A DNA stretch of 51,736 nucleotides from Alphaproteobacteria bacterium (GTDB lineage: Bacteria; Pseudomonadota; Alphaproteobacteria; Puniceispirillales; Puniceispirillaceae). Where the stretch lies: NCBI GenBank assembly GCA_009920665.1, contig RFZL01000015.1, positions 1 through 51,736 on the forward strand, read 5' to 3'. Position 1 is the stretch's first letter; each line of letters begins with the position of its first letter. A program made the translations under genes and the position numbers. Below, piece by piece: positions 25,468 to 34,265 of the stretch. Below the pieces are notes generated by a model. That model made no database searches. It was not told the DNA's origin and saw only the letters and a list, made by a program, of their open reading frames with translations.

Positions 25468-26351
25468 GAAACAGTACCCTCAGGAAGGCTGGTAATGTGA
25501 TCGGTGATACCGCCCGGTGTTGTCAGCCAGAGTTCTGCCCGCTTTTCGAGAATTCTCGTCAAAGCGCGGCGTAGCGCGTGCAGGCGAAAGGGCTGGCCGA
25601 TCACAAAGGGATGCAGGACGATGGTGAACACAAGCGGATACTTTCGCGCCTGCGTCATCATCTCGTCAAAGTGATCGATAATCATCTCCTCGAATTCCTG
25701 CCCTGTATGGTGCCTGAACACCTGAGCCGGGCTGTCATTCAATTCGATCGAATATGGCACTGACAGGATCGGGCCGGCACGCGTTTTCATCCAGAAGGGT
25801 TGATCATCCGCCGGCCAGTCGAGCATGTAGCTGTAGCCGGCCTCCTTCAGCAGATCGAGTGTGACATCCGATTGCACGATATAGGGGCCAAGCCAGCCCC
25901 GCGGTGCGGTTCCGAAATGTCTGGTTATTGCTGCTGTCGTCTCTGCGATCATCGCCCGCTCGGCGGGTTCGTCCATGATGTCCTGGCGTTCCGAATTGGT
26001 TATCCCGTGACCGATCACCTCATCGCCGCGGGCACGGATTCTGTCAACAATCTGCGGGCAGTTCTCCAGAACCGCTGCGTTCAGATTGTGTGATGCTGGC
26101 AGGCCCAATTCATCAAGCAGATCGAACAGGTACCAGAGCCCGACCCGATTGCCATAATCGCGCCAGGCATAGTTGCGGGTCGTCTGCGCGGCGCCCGCCA
26201 CCGTGTGGTCGCTGCCAAGCCCGGTCATGAAGGAAAACCATTCGATATTGTTACAAATGCAGACCGCCAGTCGCTTGCCGCCGGGCCAGTCATAAACAGG
26301 GCGATCAGGGAGGGCGCTGAAGGCATATCTGTCGTGATATTGAATGTCCAT
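25464..26351 (-). CDS. Polysaccharide deacetylase family hydrolase (PuuE allantoinase-like)
   Basis: NodB-fold protein of 295 residues. The typical PuuE-like blocks are RDYGNRVGLWYLFDLLDELG, NLNAAVLENCP, RARGDEVIGHGITNSE, RGWLGPYI and VFTIVLHPFVIGQP. PuuE-type members hydrolyse cyclic ureides such as allantoin rather than sugars, and no signal peptide is present, in keeping with a cytosolic amidohydrolase. It is the first gene of the minus-strand operon deacetylase-SnoaL-binding protein-oxygenase and faces away from the isochorismatase operon. Exact substrate unknown. Confidence 0.85.
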   Translation of the reverse strand: MDIQYHDRYAFSALPDRPVYDWPGGKRLAVCICNNIEWFSFMTGLGSDHTVAGAAQTTRNYAWRDYGNRVGLWYLFDLLDELGLPASHNLNAAVLENCPQIVDRIRARGDEVIGHGITNSERQDIMDEPAERAMIAETTAAITRHFGTAPRGWLGPYIVQSDVTLDLLKEAGYSYMLDWPADDQPFWMKTRAGPILSVPYSIELNDSPAQVFRHHTGQEFEEMIIDHFDEMMTQARKYPLVFTIVLHPFVIGQPFRLHALRRALTRILEKRAELWLTTPGGITDHITSLPEGTVS

Positions 26352-26381
26352 GATGATCCTCTGCCTTGATGGAAGTGCAAG

Positions 26382-26418
26382 GTTGACAAGGTCCTGACCT
26401 TCTCGTCAACTGCTTGAC
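26382..26418. promoter_or_regulatory. Nested palindromes in a divergent promoter region
   Basis: Between the divergent starts at 26351 and 26444, GTTGAC (26382-26387) pairs with GTCAAC (26405-26410), enclosing AAGGTC-CT-GACCTT (26388-26401); a further GTCAA-CTGC-TTGAC lies at 26405-26418. Such stacked dyads are what a dimeric repressor or activator site looks like. No regulator gene is present nearby. Confidence 0.5.
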
Positions 26419-26443
26419 GTTTGTAATGTAAAGGGTGATGCGC

Positions 26444-27133
26444 ATGAAGCCGTGGTCCGGAGTGATAACCGATGAGGAAGAACGACGATACGCATCAGCC
26501 GGTTTTGGTGGCTCTGGCGGATTTGGCAGCCGGCCAGCACTTTTGATCATTGATGTTCAGTACCGCACCGTTGGCACAACCAGAAAGCCCTACTGGGACG
26601 CCATCACCGAATATCCGACATCATGCGGTGAAGTGGGATGGCACGCTGTTGATCGCATCGTGCCGCTGCTCGCCGTTTTCAGGGACAAGGGGTTTCCGGT
26701 CCTGTACCCGCATGTGGCACCAAAGAACGCCGCCACCGATGGCGGGCGTCTGGCCCAGAAAATTCCATCGATCATGGGGATCGATGAAAAGGGGTATGAA
26801 TTCGTTAAAGAGCTTGCTCCTGTCGCCGGAGACGTTCTGCTTCCCAAAAAACACCCAAGTGCCTTTTTCGGCACTCCGCTTACCAGTCATCTGATTGATT
26901 TGGGCGTTGATACGCTGGTGGTCACGGGCTGTACCACTTCGGGGTGTGTCCGCTCGTCGGTAACCGATGCCTTCGCCCTCAACTTCAAGGTGATTGTCCC
27001 CGAGGACTGCGTCTATGACCGGGCGCCAACCTCGCATGCGGTCAATCTGTGGGACATGAACGGCAAATACGCGGATGTGATGCCATCCGATGACGTGGTC
27101 AAAATTCTGCAGGAACGGGAGGCTGCCACATGA
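26444..27133 (+). CDS. Isochorismatase-family cysteine amidohydrolase (N-carbamoylsarcosine amidase-like)
   Basis: Amide hydrolase with the Asp-Lys-Cys triad: Asp37 (LLIIDVQ), Lys136 (PKKHPSAF) and Cys168 (TTSGCVRSS). The N-terminal YASAGFGGSGGFGSRPAL resembles N-carbamoylsarcosine amidase and related ring-amide or maleamate-type hydrolases. The ATG at 26444 is chosen for its spacing from AAGGG; in-frame starts at 26435 (GTG) and 26438 exist. Length is 229 residues. It overlaps the next MmgE/PrpD gene by 4 bases, so it leads a four-gene operon. Likely releases ammonia from an acyclic amide or carbamoyl compound. Confidence 0.85.
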   Translation: MKPWSGVITDEEERRYASAGFGGSGGFGSRPALLIIDVQYRTVGTTRKPYWDAITEYPTSCGEVGWHAVDRIVPLLAVFRDKGFPVLYPHVAPKNAATDGGRLAQKIPSIMGIDEKGYEFVKELAPVAGDVLLPKKHPSAFFGTPLTSHLIDLGVDTLVVTGCTTSGCVRSSVTDAFALNFKVIVPEDCVYDRAPTSHAVNLWDMNGKYADVMPSDDVVKILQEREAAT

Positions 27134-28491
27134 GTGCGGTAAAAGTTGGCGAAAATCTGGATGAACTTGTTTCCTTTCTGATCAGCACTGAATGGACGGA
27201 TATCCCGGCAGCGGTGCAGCACCGCGCGGCGCTTGTTCTGTGTGACGACCTTGGCGCCATGGTTGCGGCGCGCGGCGAGCCGGAAATAATTGCGCTGCAT
27301 GATGGCGTCGCCGCCAGCGCCGGCACCGCCGAGGCAACGGTGTTCAATGCCAGGGGACATCGGCTTGATCGCTATTCCGCCGCGCTGGCAAATGGTTGCG
27401 CCGGGGACTGGGCCGAACTGGATGAAGGATATCGGCGGGTGATTTGCCATGCCGGGGTCTACTGCCTGCCAGCCTTGTTGGCCGAGGCCGAGGCCGAGGA
27501 ACATACCACGCAGGATTTGATGCGGGCGCTTGTGCTTGGCTATGAGGCAGTCGCCAGGGTGGCGCGTGTCTTTACCTTTTCGAACCTTGTTCTTCATCCG
27601 CATGGCAGTCTTGCAGCCATTGGCGCGGCGGCGGCGGTGGCCATGTTGCGACGGGTGCCACAGGATGAGGCGGTCGGGGCGATTTCCAGTGCCGCCACGA
27701 TGGTACTGCCCGGTCCTTACACGCATCCCATTCAGGGATCACTGGTCCGAAATGTCTGGCCCGGTGTAGCGGCGCAGACAGGCCTTCGTGCCGTCGACTG
27801 GTCGCGGATGGGTATTCGCGGCCTGCCATCAGCCCTTCATGATGTCTATGCCGATGCGTTCGGGGCACAGCCTGACGCCTTGCAACTGACCGAGGGACTT
27901 GGCACCGCCTGGGCGATCTCGGATGGCTATCACAAGATCTTTGCCTGTTGCCAGTACGGGCATGCCACCATCGAGGCAACTTGCAAGTTGCTGGAGAGGG
28001 TTTCTGTCGACAGGGTTGAGTCGATACATCTGGAAACCCATCAGAAGGCCTGGATCATGGACAATCCCGATCCAACCACCACGATCGCGGCAAAATTCTC
28101 GATCCAGCACATCGCGGCCACCGCCGCCATTCACGGAGGTGGTGGCGCCGAGGCCTTTTCATCGGAATCATTGCGGAACCCGGATGTGGCTTCGCTTCGC
28201 CACAAGGTCAGCACATCGCCCTATGAACCGCTTCCTGACTGGCCGAATGACCGTCCAACGCGCGTCATCTGGACATTGGACGATGGCTCGAAGCTTACCG
28301 AGGAGGTGCTCAGTGCGCGCGGTGGTCCTGATCTGCCTTTCACACCGGAGGAAATCCGCGCCAAGATTTGCAGCATTGTCGATGTGCCTTATCCGGCCAT
28401 GAGCGATATCACGAACGCAATCCTCGATCTCGACCCGGTCACCCTGTCCCGCGCATGGCACGAGATCGTCGGCGACATGACAGGGTCATGA
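27130..28491 (+). CDS. MmgE/PrpD family protein (first of three)
   Basis: Member of the 2-methylcitrate dehydratase (PrpD)/cis-aconitate decarboxylase/immune-responsive gene 1 superfamily, which adds or removes water or CO2 in branched tri- or dicarboxylates. Typical blocks seen: LVLCDDLGAMVAARG, NGCAGDWAELDEGYR, HPHGSLAAIGAAAAVAML, HKIFACCQYGHATIEA. The 453-residue length is normal. It overlaps the isochorismatase gene upstream and the flavoprotein gene downstream by 4 bases each. It is clearly distinct from the paralogue two genes on, so the two probably act on different intermediates. Confidence 0.85.
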   Translation: MSAVKVGENLDELVSFLISTEWTDIPAAVQHRAALVLCDDLGAMVAARGEPEIIALHDGVAASAGTAEATVFNARGHRLDRYSAALANGCAGDWAELDEGYRRVICHAGVYCLPALLAEAEAEEHTTQDLMRALVLGYEAVARVARVFTFSNLVLHPHGSLAAIGAAAAVAMLRRVPQDEAVGAISSAATMVLPGPYTHPIQGSLVRNVWPGVAAQTGLRAVDWSRMGIRGLPSALHDVYADAFGAQPDALQLTEGLGTAWAISDGYHKIFACCQYGHATIEATCKLLERVSVDRVESIHLETHQKAWIMDNPDPTTTIAAKFSIQHIAATAAIHGGGGAEAFSSESLRNPDVASLRHKVSTSPYEPLPDWPNDRPTRVIWTLDDGSKLTEEVLSARGGPDLPFTPEEIRAKICSIVDVPYPAMSDITNAILDLDPVTLSRAWHEIVGDMTGS

Positions 28492-29843
28492 GCGACACTC
28501 TGGACCTTCTGGTCATCGGGGCCGGTGCCTGCGGGCTGGCCGGGGCGATATCGGCACATGATGCCGGCGGCAATGTGGCGATACTGGAAAGCCGTGACCG
28601 GCCGGGGGGCAATTCGGCGCTGTCAACGGGGTCGATCCCCGGCGCCGGCTCCAGATATCAGCACGCTGCCGGAATCGAGGACAGTCCCGAGCGGATGATC
28701 GATGACCTGATCAGGGTCGCGGGGCACCATGATGCGGATGATCTGACGCGGATGGTTGCCACGGAATGTGGCGCTTTGTGCGAGTGGCTGATTGATGATC
28801 TTGGTGCCTGCATGGAGTTGATTACGGCCTATCGGCATATCGGCCATTCGGTTGAACGCCTTCACGCGCCGCGGTCGCGCCGGGGACAGGATCTTGTCGA
28901 TGATCTGCTGCGGTTTGTGGCCGAGAGGGATATCCCCATCGCGGTCGGGAACAGGGCAGAAAATCTGCTGGTAGATGACGGCAAGGTCGTCGGCGCGATG
29001 GTCGATGGCGAGGTTGTTGCCGCGCGCAAGGTATTGTTGGCAACGAACGGCTTTGCCGCCGACAGGGATCTGGTAGCCGAATACTGCCCCGAGATTGCCG
29101 TGGCTGAATATTTCGGTGCACCGGGCAGCACCGGTGACGCGATACGCTGGGGGCGCGAACTTGGTGCGGCATTCGGCAATATGGGGGCCTATCAGGGTTA
29201 TGCCGCCGTTGCCTATCCGCAAGGCCAGCTCCTGTCCTGGACAACATTGGAAAAGGGCGGGATTCTCGTTGGCAGGAACGGGAACCGTTTCGGTAATGAA
29301 GATCTCGGCTATTCGGGCTTTGCGGCGCATGTGCTGGGTCAGGGAGAATTCGCCTGGGCGATCTATGATGCCCGCATCCACCAGATTGCCGAGGCGGAGG
29401 AGGAATATGCCGAGATGTCGGGGATGGGGGCCGTGACCTGGGCTGATACCCCGGCAGAACTGGCCGAGAAAGTTGGGCTTGATGCTGGCGGCCTGGTAAA
29501 CACCGTTGCTGCCTATAACGGTGCTGCTGGCGGCGAGGGTGATGATGCGTTCGGGCGGACAGCCTTTGCGCTGGCCCCGCTTCAGCCACCCTTTGCGGCG
29601 GTCAAGGTCAAGCCCGGCCTGTTTCACACCCAGGGCGGCCTGCTTGTTGATGCCGAGGCAAGGGTGCGGAAATCGGCCGGTGGAACGGTTCCGAACCTGT
29701 TCGCCGGCGGCGGTGCTGCGGCAGGCATCAGTGGCCGTGACGGGGCCCTTGGCTATGCGTCCGGCAATGGTCTGATTACAGCGCTGGTGCTTGGACGACG
29801 GGCCGGTTTGACAGCGATGAAAGAGATTGCCGCGGGATCATGA
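28488..29843 (+). CDS. FAD-dependent oxidoreductase, fumarate reductase flavoprotein-like
   Basis: Flavoprotein of the FAD_binding_2 group (fumarate reductase, 3-oxosteroid dehydrogenase and related ene-reductases or dehydrogenases). N-terminal LLVIGAGACGLAGAIS binds FAD; ESRDRPGGNSALSTG follows and the C-terminal NLFAGGGAAAGISG with GYASGNGLITALVLG completes the FAD site. The ATG at 28488 overlaps the previous stop as ATGA; no signal peptide, so cytosolic. Length is 451 residues. It would oxidise or reduce a C-C bond next to a carboxylate or carbonyl. A relative begins at 51204. Confidence 0.88.
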   Translation: MSDTLDLLVIGAGACGLAGAISAHDAGGNVAILESRDRPGGNSALSTGSIPGAGSRYQHAAGIEDSPERMIDDLIRVAGHHDADDLTRMVATECGALCEWLIDDLGACMELITAYRHIGHSVERLHAPRSRRGQDLVDDLLRFVAERDIPIAVGNRAENLLVDDGKVVGAMVDGEVVAARKVLLATNGFAADRDLVAEYCPEIAVAEYFGAPGSTGDAIRWGRELGAAFGNMGAYQGYAAVAYPQGQLLSWTTLEKGGILVGRNGNRFGNEDLGYSGFAAHVLGQGEFAWAIYDARIHQIAEAEEEYAEMSGMGAVTWADTPAELAEKVGLDAGGLVNTVAAYNGAAGGEGDDAFGRTAFALAPLQPPFAAVKVKPGLFHTQGGLLVDAEARVRKSAGGTVPNLFAGGGAAAGISGRDGALGYASGNGLITALVLGRRAGLTAMKEIAAGS

Positions 29844-29853
29844 GTGAAGAGTT

Positions 29854-31191
29854 ATGAGCGGGGCTGGCATCATTGCCGATTTCGCCGCACGCACAATGCG
29901 TGATGGCGTGCCGCAGGAGGTGCTGAACGCTGCTCGCCTGCATTTTCTGGATGCCATCGGTGTTGGCATCGCCGCCTCGACAGTGGCTGATAATGCAACC
30001 TGGTCACAGGCTGCCACATCTGGCGGTGCCAGCCTTCTTGGCGGGGGAGCGGCCGAAGCAGGCGCTGCGGCGATGATCAATGGCGCGCTGATCCATGCGC
30101 TTGAATATGACGATACACATATCGGGTCTGTCGTGCATGGTAGTGCTGTCGCTGCCCCTCTGGCACTTGCTGTCTCTCAGTTCTGTGCCGCCAGCGGCCG
30201 CGACCTGATCCGTGCCTATATTATCACCTGGGAGGTGGCCATCCGCATTGGCCTTGCCGGACCGGGCGCGTTTCAGGAAAAGGGGTTTCAGGTGACGTCT
30301 GTCGGCGGTGCCATCGGCGCTGCTGCCGCCGCCGCGCAGATACTGGGACTGGACCGTCAGCAGACAATATGTGCCATTGGCATTGCTGGCGGACAGGCGT
30401 CCGGAACACTTGCCTTTCTTGCCGATGGGGCGATGTCGAAAGCTCTCAATCCGGGATGGGCGGCGCGAACCGGTATCGAGGCTGCGCGGTTGGCGCTGGC
30501 AGGCATGACCGGACCGGCAACGGTACTTGAAAGTCGATTCGGGGTGATGAGCAATTTTGGCCATGGCGCCAGCCAGCTCGACGATAATCTGTTCAATCTC
30601 GGCAATGACTGGTTTCTGAGGGAAGCAGCTTTCAAGCTGTATCCTTGCTGCCACTACATCCATCCTTTTCTCGAGACAGTTGAACAGATTATGGCAGAAG
30701 GTGTCACGGCGGCGGATATTGTCGACCTCACCGCCTTTGTGCCGCCACCGGCAGCGCCGCTCGTGTGCGAGCCCTGGGAGCGCCGGCAGGAACCGGCTTC
30801 AGGCTATGACGGAAAATGGGGGCTTGCCTACTGCATGGCGCTGATGTTTCTGCACGGCCGTGTTGATGTTGCCAGTTTTGAAACACCACCCCTGGCTGAT
30901 GTGATTTCGCTGGCAAGGAAAATGACATGGCAACCGATGCAGAATCACGGTTTCCCGAAACGATTTGCCGCCCAGATTGACGTTCGAACGGCTCAGGGGA
31001 CTGTCAGCGCTGGAGTGCCGCAAGTGCGGGGCGCGCCGGACCGCCCTGTTGATCGGTCCGATATCGTCGCGAAATTCACCGGCAATGCCTCGCGTCGCCT
31101 TGATGCCGCCAGAGTTCAGCAGCTGATGGACATCATCCTCAACATCGACATGATGGCTGACACCGAGGACCTGCAAGGGCTGCTTGCGTAA
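29854..31191 (+). CDS. MmgE/PrpD family protein (second of three)
   Basis: A 445-residue MmgE/PrpD homologue with HFLDAIGVGIAAST, GALIHALEYDDTH, the VHGSAVAAPLALA segment, SKALNPGWAARTG and KLYPCCHYIHPFLE (the conserved lysine-Cys/His region). It starts ten bases after the flavoprotein stop and closes the operon. The flanking of a flavoprotein by two different PrpD-type proteins suggests successive steps on one carbon skeleton. The gene ends exactly next to the convergent TRAP large-permease gene, with no gap between stops. Confidence 0.87.
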   Translation: MSGAGIIADFAARTMRDGVPQEVLNAARLHFLDAIGVGIAASTVADNATWSQAATSGGASLLGGGAAEAGAAAMINGALIHALEYDDTHIGSVVHGSAVAAPLALAVSQFCAASGRDLIRAYIITWEVAIRIGLAGPGAFQEKGFQVTSVGGAIGAAAAAAQILGLDRQQTICAIGIAGGQASGTLAFLADGAMSKALNPGWAARTGIEAARLALAGMTGPATVLESRFGVMSNFGHGASQLDDNLFNLGNDWFLREAAFKLYPCCHYIHPFLETVEQIMAEGVTAADIVDLTAFVPPPAAPLVCEPWERRQEPASGYDGKWGLAYCMALMFLHGRVDVASFETPPLADVISLARKMTWQPMQNHGFPKRFAAQIDVRTAQGTVSAGVPQVRGAPDRPVDRSDIVAKFTGNASRRLDAARVQQLMDIILNIDMMADTEDLQGLLA

Positions 31192-32502
31192 TCACCCCAT
31201 CAGGCTTGGCAGGAACAGGACGATGGACGGAAAGGCGATCAGCAGCGCCAGCGTGAAGATGTCCATGATCAGGAATGGCGTGACTCCGGCGAAAACCTCT
31301 TCCAGTCTGAGTTTGACCGGTGACGCCGAACGGACAACATAGACATTCAGGCCAACCGGCGGCGTGATCAGGCTGATTTCGGCCAGTTTGATCGCGATAA
31401 CGCCCAGCCAGATCGGATCATAGCCGACACTTGTCATGATCGGGAACATCACCGGCAGGGTCATCACCATGATGGCGATCGGATCAATCAACATACCGAG
31501 GATAAGATAGAGGATCGCAAAACCGATCAGATAGGCAATCGGCGAGAGTTCCAGCGCGATCATCCATTCCGAGATATCCCCGACGAGTCCGGTATAGGTC
31601 AGGAAGCGCGCAAAGATGATGCCGCCGATGACAATGATGAAAATCGTCGAGGTGGTGATCCCGGCGTCCTTGAAGGTATCGACAAGCAATCTGCCATTCA
31701 GCTTGCGCTTGGCGGCGACAATCATAAAGGCACCAAACGCGCCGACCGCGCCGGCGTAGGTCGGGACGAAGAACCCCATGTAAATGCCGCCAATAACAAG
31801 AATAAAGAGGAAGGAGATACCCCACACACCCTTCAGGGATTCCCACTTTTCACGACGTGTAATTGTTACATCCGGAATGGGGGCAAGGTCAGGGCGCGCC
31901 TTGGCAACAAAATAGATGCCAAGCATGTAGACGGCGGCAGACAGAAGGCCGGGAAGAAGGCCGGCGACAAGCAGGCGGGCCACCGATTGTTCGGTGATGA
32001 CCGCATAAATGATCATCAGGATCGATGGTGGGATCAGCGAGGCCAGCGTTCCCGAGGCGGCGATACAGCCGGCGGAGAGCCGTTTGTCATAGCCGAATTT
32101 GGTCATTTCCGGCATCGCCATCTTGGTAAAGACCGCAGCGTTCACGATGGTCGAGCCGCAGGCCGCGCCAAAGGCCGCCGAGGCAAGGGTGGTCGCCATC
32201 GCCAGCCCACCGGAAATTTTTCCAAGCCAGTTATAGGCCGCGCGGTACAGATCGGTTGTCAAACCCGCCTGGGTTGCCAGAGACCCCATCAGGATGAACA
32301 GGGGTATGACCGCCAGGGTGAATGAATTGGTTGTCGAGAAGGGTACCGTTGCCACCTGCGCGAAAGCCGCGCGTTCGTTGATTGTAATGAGAATGCCGAT
32401 AAATCCGCTGATCCCGAGACCAACACCTATATGGGTGCCGGTAATCAACAGGAAGACAAGGAGGCATGCGACGATGACACCTGCGGTGGCTGGATCGAAC
32501 AT
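31192..32502 (-). CDS. dctM: TRAP transporter large permease (DctM)
   Basis: Large membrane subunit of a tripartite ATP-independent periplasmic transporter; it couples sodium or proton flow to uptake of carboxylates and similar solutes. About 12 hydrophobic segments are seen over 436 residues, with the family blocks FGAACGSTIVNAAVFTKMAMPEM, SGTLASLIPPSILMIIYAVI and GLNVYVVRS near the end. The gene follows dctQ after 6 bases in the order dctP-dctQ-dctM. It converges on the MmgE/PrpD gene. The most likely cargo is the substrate or an intermediate of the surrounding catabolic genes. Confidence 0.93.
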   Translation of the reverse strand: MFDPATAGVIVACLLVFLLITGTHIGVGLGISGFIGILITINERAAFAQVATVPFSTTNSFTLAVIPLFILMGSLATQAGLTTDLYRAAYNWLGKISGGLAMATTLASAAFGAACGSTIVNAAVFTKMAMPEMTKFGYDKRLSAGCIAASGTLASLIPPSILMIIYAVITEQSVARLLVAGLLPGLLSAAVYMLGIYFVAKARPDLAPIPDVTITRREKWESLKGVWGISFLFILVIGGIYMGFFVPTYAGAVGAFGAFMIVAAKRKLNGRLLVDTFKDAGITTSTIFIIVIGGIIFARFLTYTGLVGDISEWMIALELSPIAYLIGFAILYLILGMLIDPIAIMVMTLPVMFPIMTSVGYDPIWLGVIAIKLAEISLITPPVGLNVYVVRSASPVKLRLEEVFAGVTPFLIMDIFTLALLIAFPSIVLFLPSLMG

Positions 32503-32508
32503 CTGACT

Positions 32509-33045
32509 TTACTCAGCCTTCTGCATGATTGCGGTGGTTTCGGTCTCAATATCGGCGCCGGTCCTGATGCGGACCAGATCCTCAAGCAAGTGCAGGGTCA
32601 GCTGCAGGATCATCAGGGCGCATCCGGCAACAAGGGTGAAACGCGCAGGCCATAACGGGAAGCGGATCAGACCTGTCGTGGCTTCCTTGATCTGGTAGGA
32701 ATATTGCGCCTCCGAAATGGCCTCTGACAGAATCAGGCCAAAGAACATGATGGCCGCAATATCCGTGATGACATCCATGACGGCGCGAACCCGGGGCGGG
32801 GTGTTGAGATAGAGAAGCTCAACCCGAATGTGGGCGCGCCTGATCTGCGCATAGGCGAGAGCGCCGAACACGATCAGCACCATCGTGCTTTCGGTGAGTT
32901 CGCGTGGACCTGGGACCGGGATCAACAGGATTTGCGTGCCGACAATGTCCGCAACACCGAGAAACATTGAAAACAACATCCCAAGGCCGCCGATCAGAAG
33001 GACGATCAGCGCAAGGCGTTCAACAATTTGCGATACAGATTTCAC
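32509..33045 (-). CDS. dctQ: TRAP transporter small permease (DctQ)
   Basis: Small four-helix membrane subunit of the TRAP system, 178 residues. First helix LIVLLIGGLGMLFSMFLGVADIVG follows a short cytosolic start, GPRELTESTMVLIVFGALAYAQIRRAHIRVELL is the conserved loop and second helix. It forms a membrane complex with DctM and accepts solute from the DctP receptor. The start lies 48 bases after dctP, and that gap carries a strong hairpin that may lower expression relative to the receptor. Confidence 0.92.
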   Translation of the reverse strand: MKSVSQIVERLALIVLLIGGLGMLFSMFLGVADIVGTQILLIPVPGPRELTESTMVLIVFGALAYAQIRRAHIRVELLYLNTPPRVRAVMDVITDIAAIMFFGLILSEAISEAQYSYQIKEATTGLIRFPLWPARFTLVAGCALMILQLTLHLLEDLVRIRTGADIETETTAIMQKAE

Positions 33046-33056
33046 AGCAATAAATA

Positions 33057-33085
33057 ACAGCGGCAGGCGCCAGGCCTGCCGCTGT
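33057..33085 (-). terminator. Intercistronic hairpin between dctP and dctQ
   Basis: A perfect 12-base-pair stem (ACAGCGGCAGGC at 33057-33068 with GCCTGCCGCTGT at 33074-33085) and 5-base loop. Read on the minus strand it follows the dctP stop and precedes a T-rich stretch (TTATTTATT), so it can act as a leaky terminator or a 3' stabiliser allowing more receptor than permease to be made. Confidence 0.75.
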
Positions 33086-33093
33086 GTTGCATG

Positions 33094-34104
33094 TTAGTCG
33101 GCGTTGATGATCGCGCGCCAGTAAGCGGCAACCTTGCCAGCATCATCGCCCATGCCGCGCGAGGCCATGTTGTCGACCCAGTTCTGCAACAGGTCAGGCG
33201 CCGCGGCTTTCCACTTGGCAAGCTCGGAAGCCGGGAACGGCTTGATGACACCGCCTGCCTTGACGATCTCTTCGCCAGCCTTTTCCTCGGCTGCCTCGAT
33301 GTTGTCAATGTAGGCTTTGCCGGCCTTCTTGGCTTCTTCCAGCATAATGGCCTGGTCACCTGCAGAAATGTCTGCCCAGACGTCATTGTTGATGACAATC
33401 AGGTGGCCTGTGATCGCCATGACAGGGCCACAGCTATACTTGCCCGGCTCATAGAGACGGTTTGACAGGATGTTGCCACGGTTCAGGAACGAGTAGTCGA
33501 GCGAGCCTGTCTGCAGGGCCTCGTAAACGTCACCGACACCAACTGATACCGGCACGGCACCGACGGCCTCATGCGCCTTCGGGATGTCCGATCCAAACGA
33601 GCGAATCTTCTTGCCCTTGAGGTTGGCAACACTATCGCAATTTTCGTCCGGGCCGGTCAGGTAGTAGCCACCAAGCGGCTGGTGGAACAGGAACTTCACG
33701 CCGAACTTCGTTAGCTCTTCCTCAAAATAAGGAAGGTCCTGATAGGCGGCGGCCGAGATTTCCATCGCCTGACGGGGGCTCTCGAAAACGAAAGGAATCT
33801 GGTAGGCGCGCCAGTAAAGCAGCTGGTCGGCATAGTAACCCGGTACGACAGATGCCATGTCGATGGCGCCACGGCCAGCAAGGGTCAACACCTCGTTGCC
33901 GGCACCAAGGCCACCGGCGTAGGTGATTTCAACCTTCACGCGGCCTTCGGTTCTTTCAGTAACGGCTGCAGCGAAATCCTTCTCAGCCTGAAGGAAGGAT
34001 GAATCGCCAAGATAGTGTCCCCAGCGCAAAGTGACGTCCTTTGCATTGGCGACGCCCGCGGTCAGTGCCGCGGCTACGAAGATACCGGTAAAACGGATCA
34101 ACAT
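33094..34104 (-). CDS. dctP: TRAP transporter substrate-binding protein (DctP)
   Basis: Periplasmic receptor. The start at 34104 is chosen because GGGAG lies just upstream and the sequence begins with a signal peptide (MLIRFTGIFVAAALTAGVA, cleaved after ANA). The mature part opens VTLRWGHYLGDSSFLQAEKDFA, then VKVEITYAGGLGAGNEVL and LKGKKIRSFGSD, the conserved DctP fold; the family Arg that binds the substrate carboxylate would be in the IRSFG region. At 336 residues it is normal. It heads dctP-dctQ-dctM. Nothing in the sequence fixes the ligand, but carboxylates are usual. Confidence 0.92.
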   Translation of the reverse strand: MLIRFTGIFVAAALTAGVANAKDVTLRWGHYLGDSSFLQAEKDFAAAVTERTEGRVKVEITYAGGLGAGNEVLTLAGRGAIDMASVVPGYYADQLLYWRAYQIPFVFESPRQAMEISAAAYQDLPYFEEELTKFGVKFLFHQPLGGYYLTGPDENCDSVANLKGKKIRSFGSDIPKAHEAVGAVPVSVGVGDVYEALQTGSLDYSFLNRGNILSNRLYEPGKYSCGPVMAITGHLIVINNDVWADISAGDQAIMLEEAKKAGKAYIDNIEAAEEKAGEEIVKAGGVIKPFPASELAKWKAAAPDLLQNWVDNMASRGMGDDAGKVAAYWRAIINAD

Positions 34105-34265
34105 GTATGTCTCCCTGTAAAAAGACCGTATTTTTCTGACGGTCAAAAAAGATGATATTCAAGGCCAGCACGACCAGGGAATGATATGCAGACACCGGAA
34201 ATACCGAACGAGTCTCCGCAAGCAACAGGTTGCCCGGGGGCTGTGGTAACCTTCTTGTCGACAAT

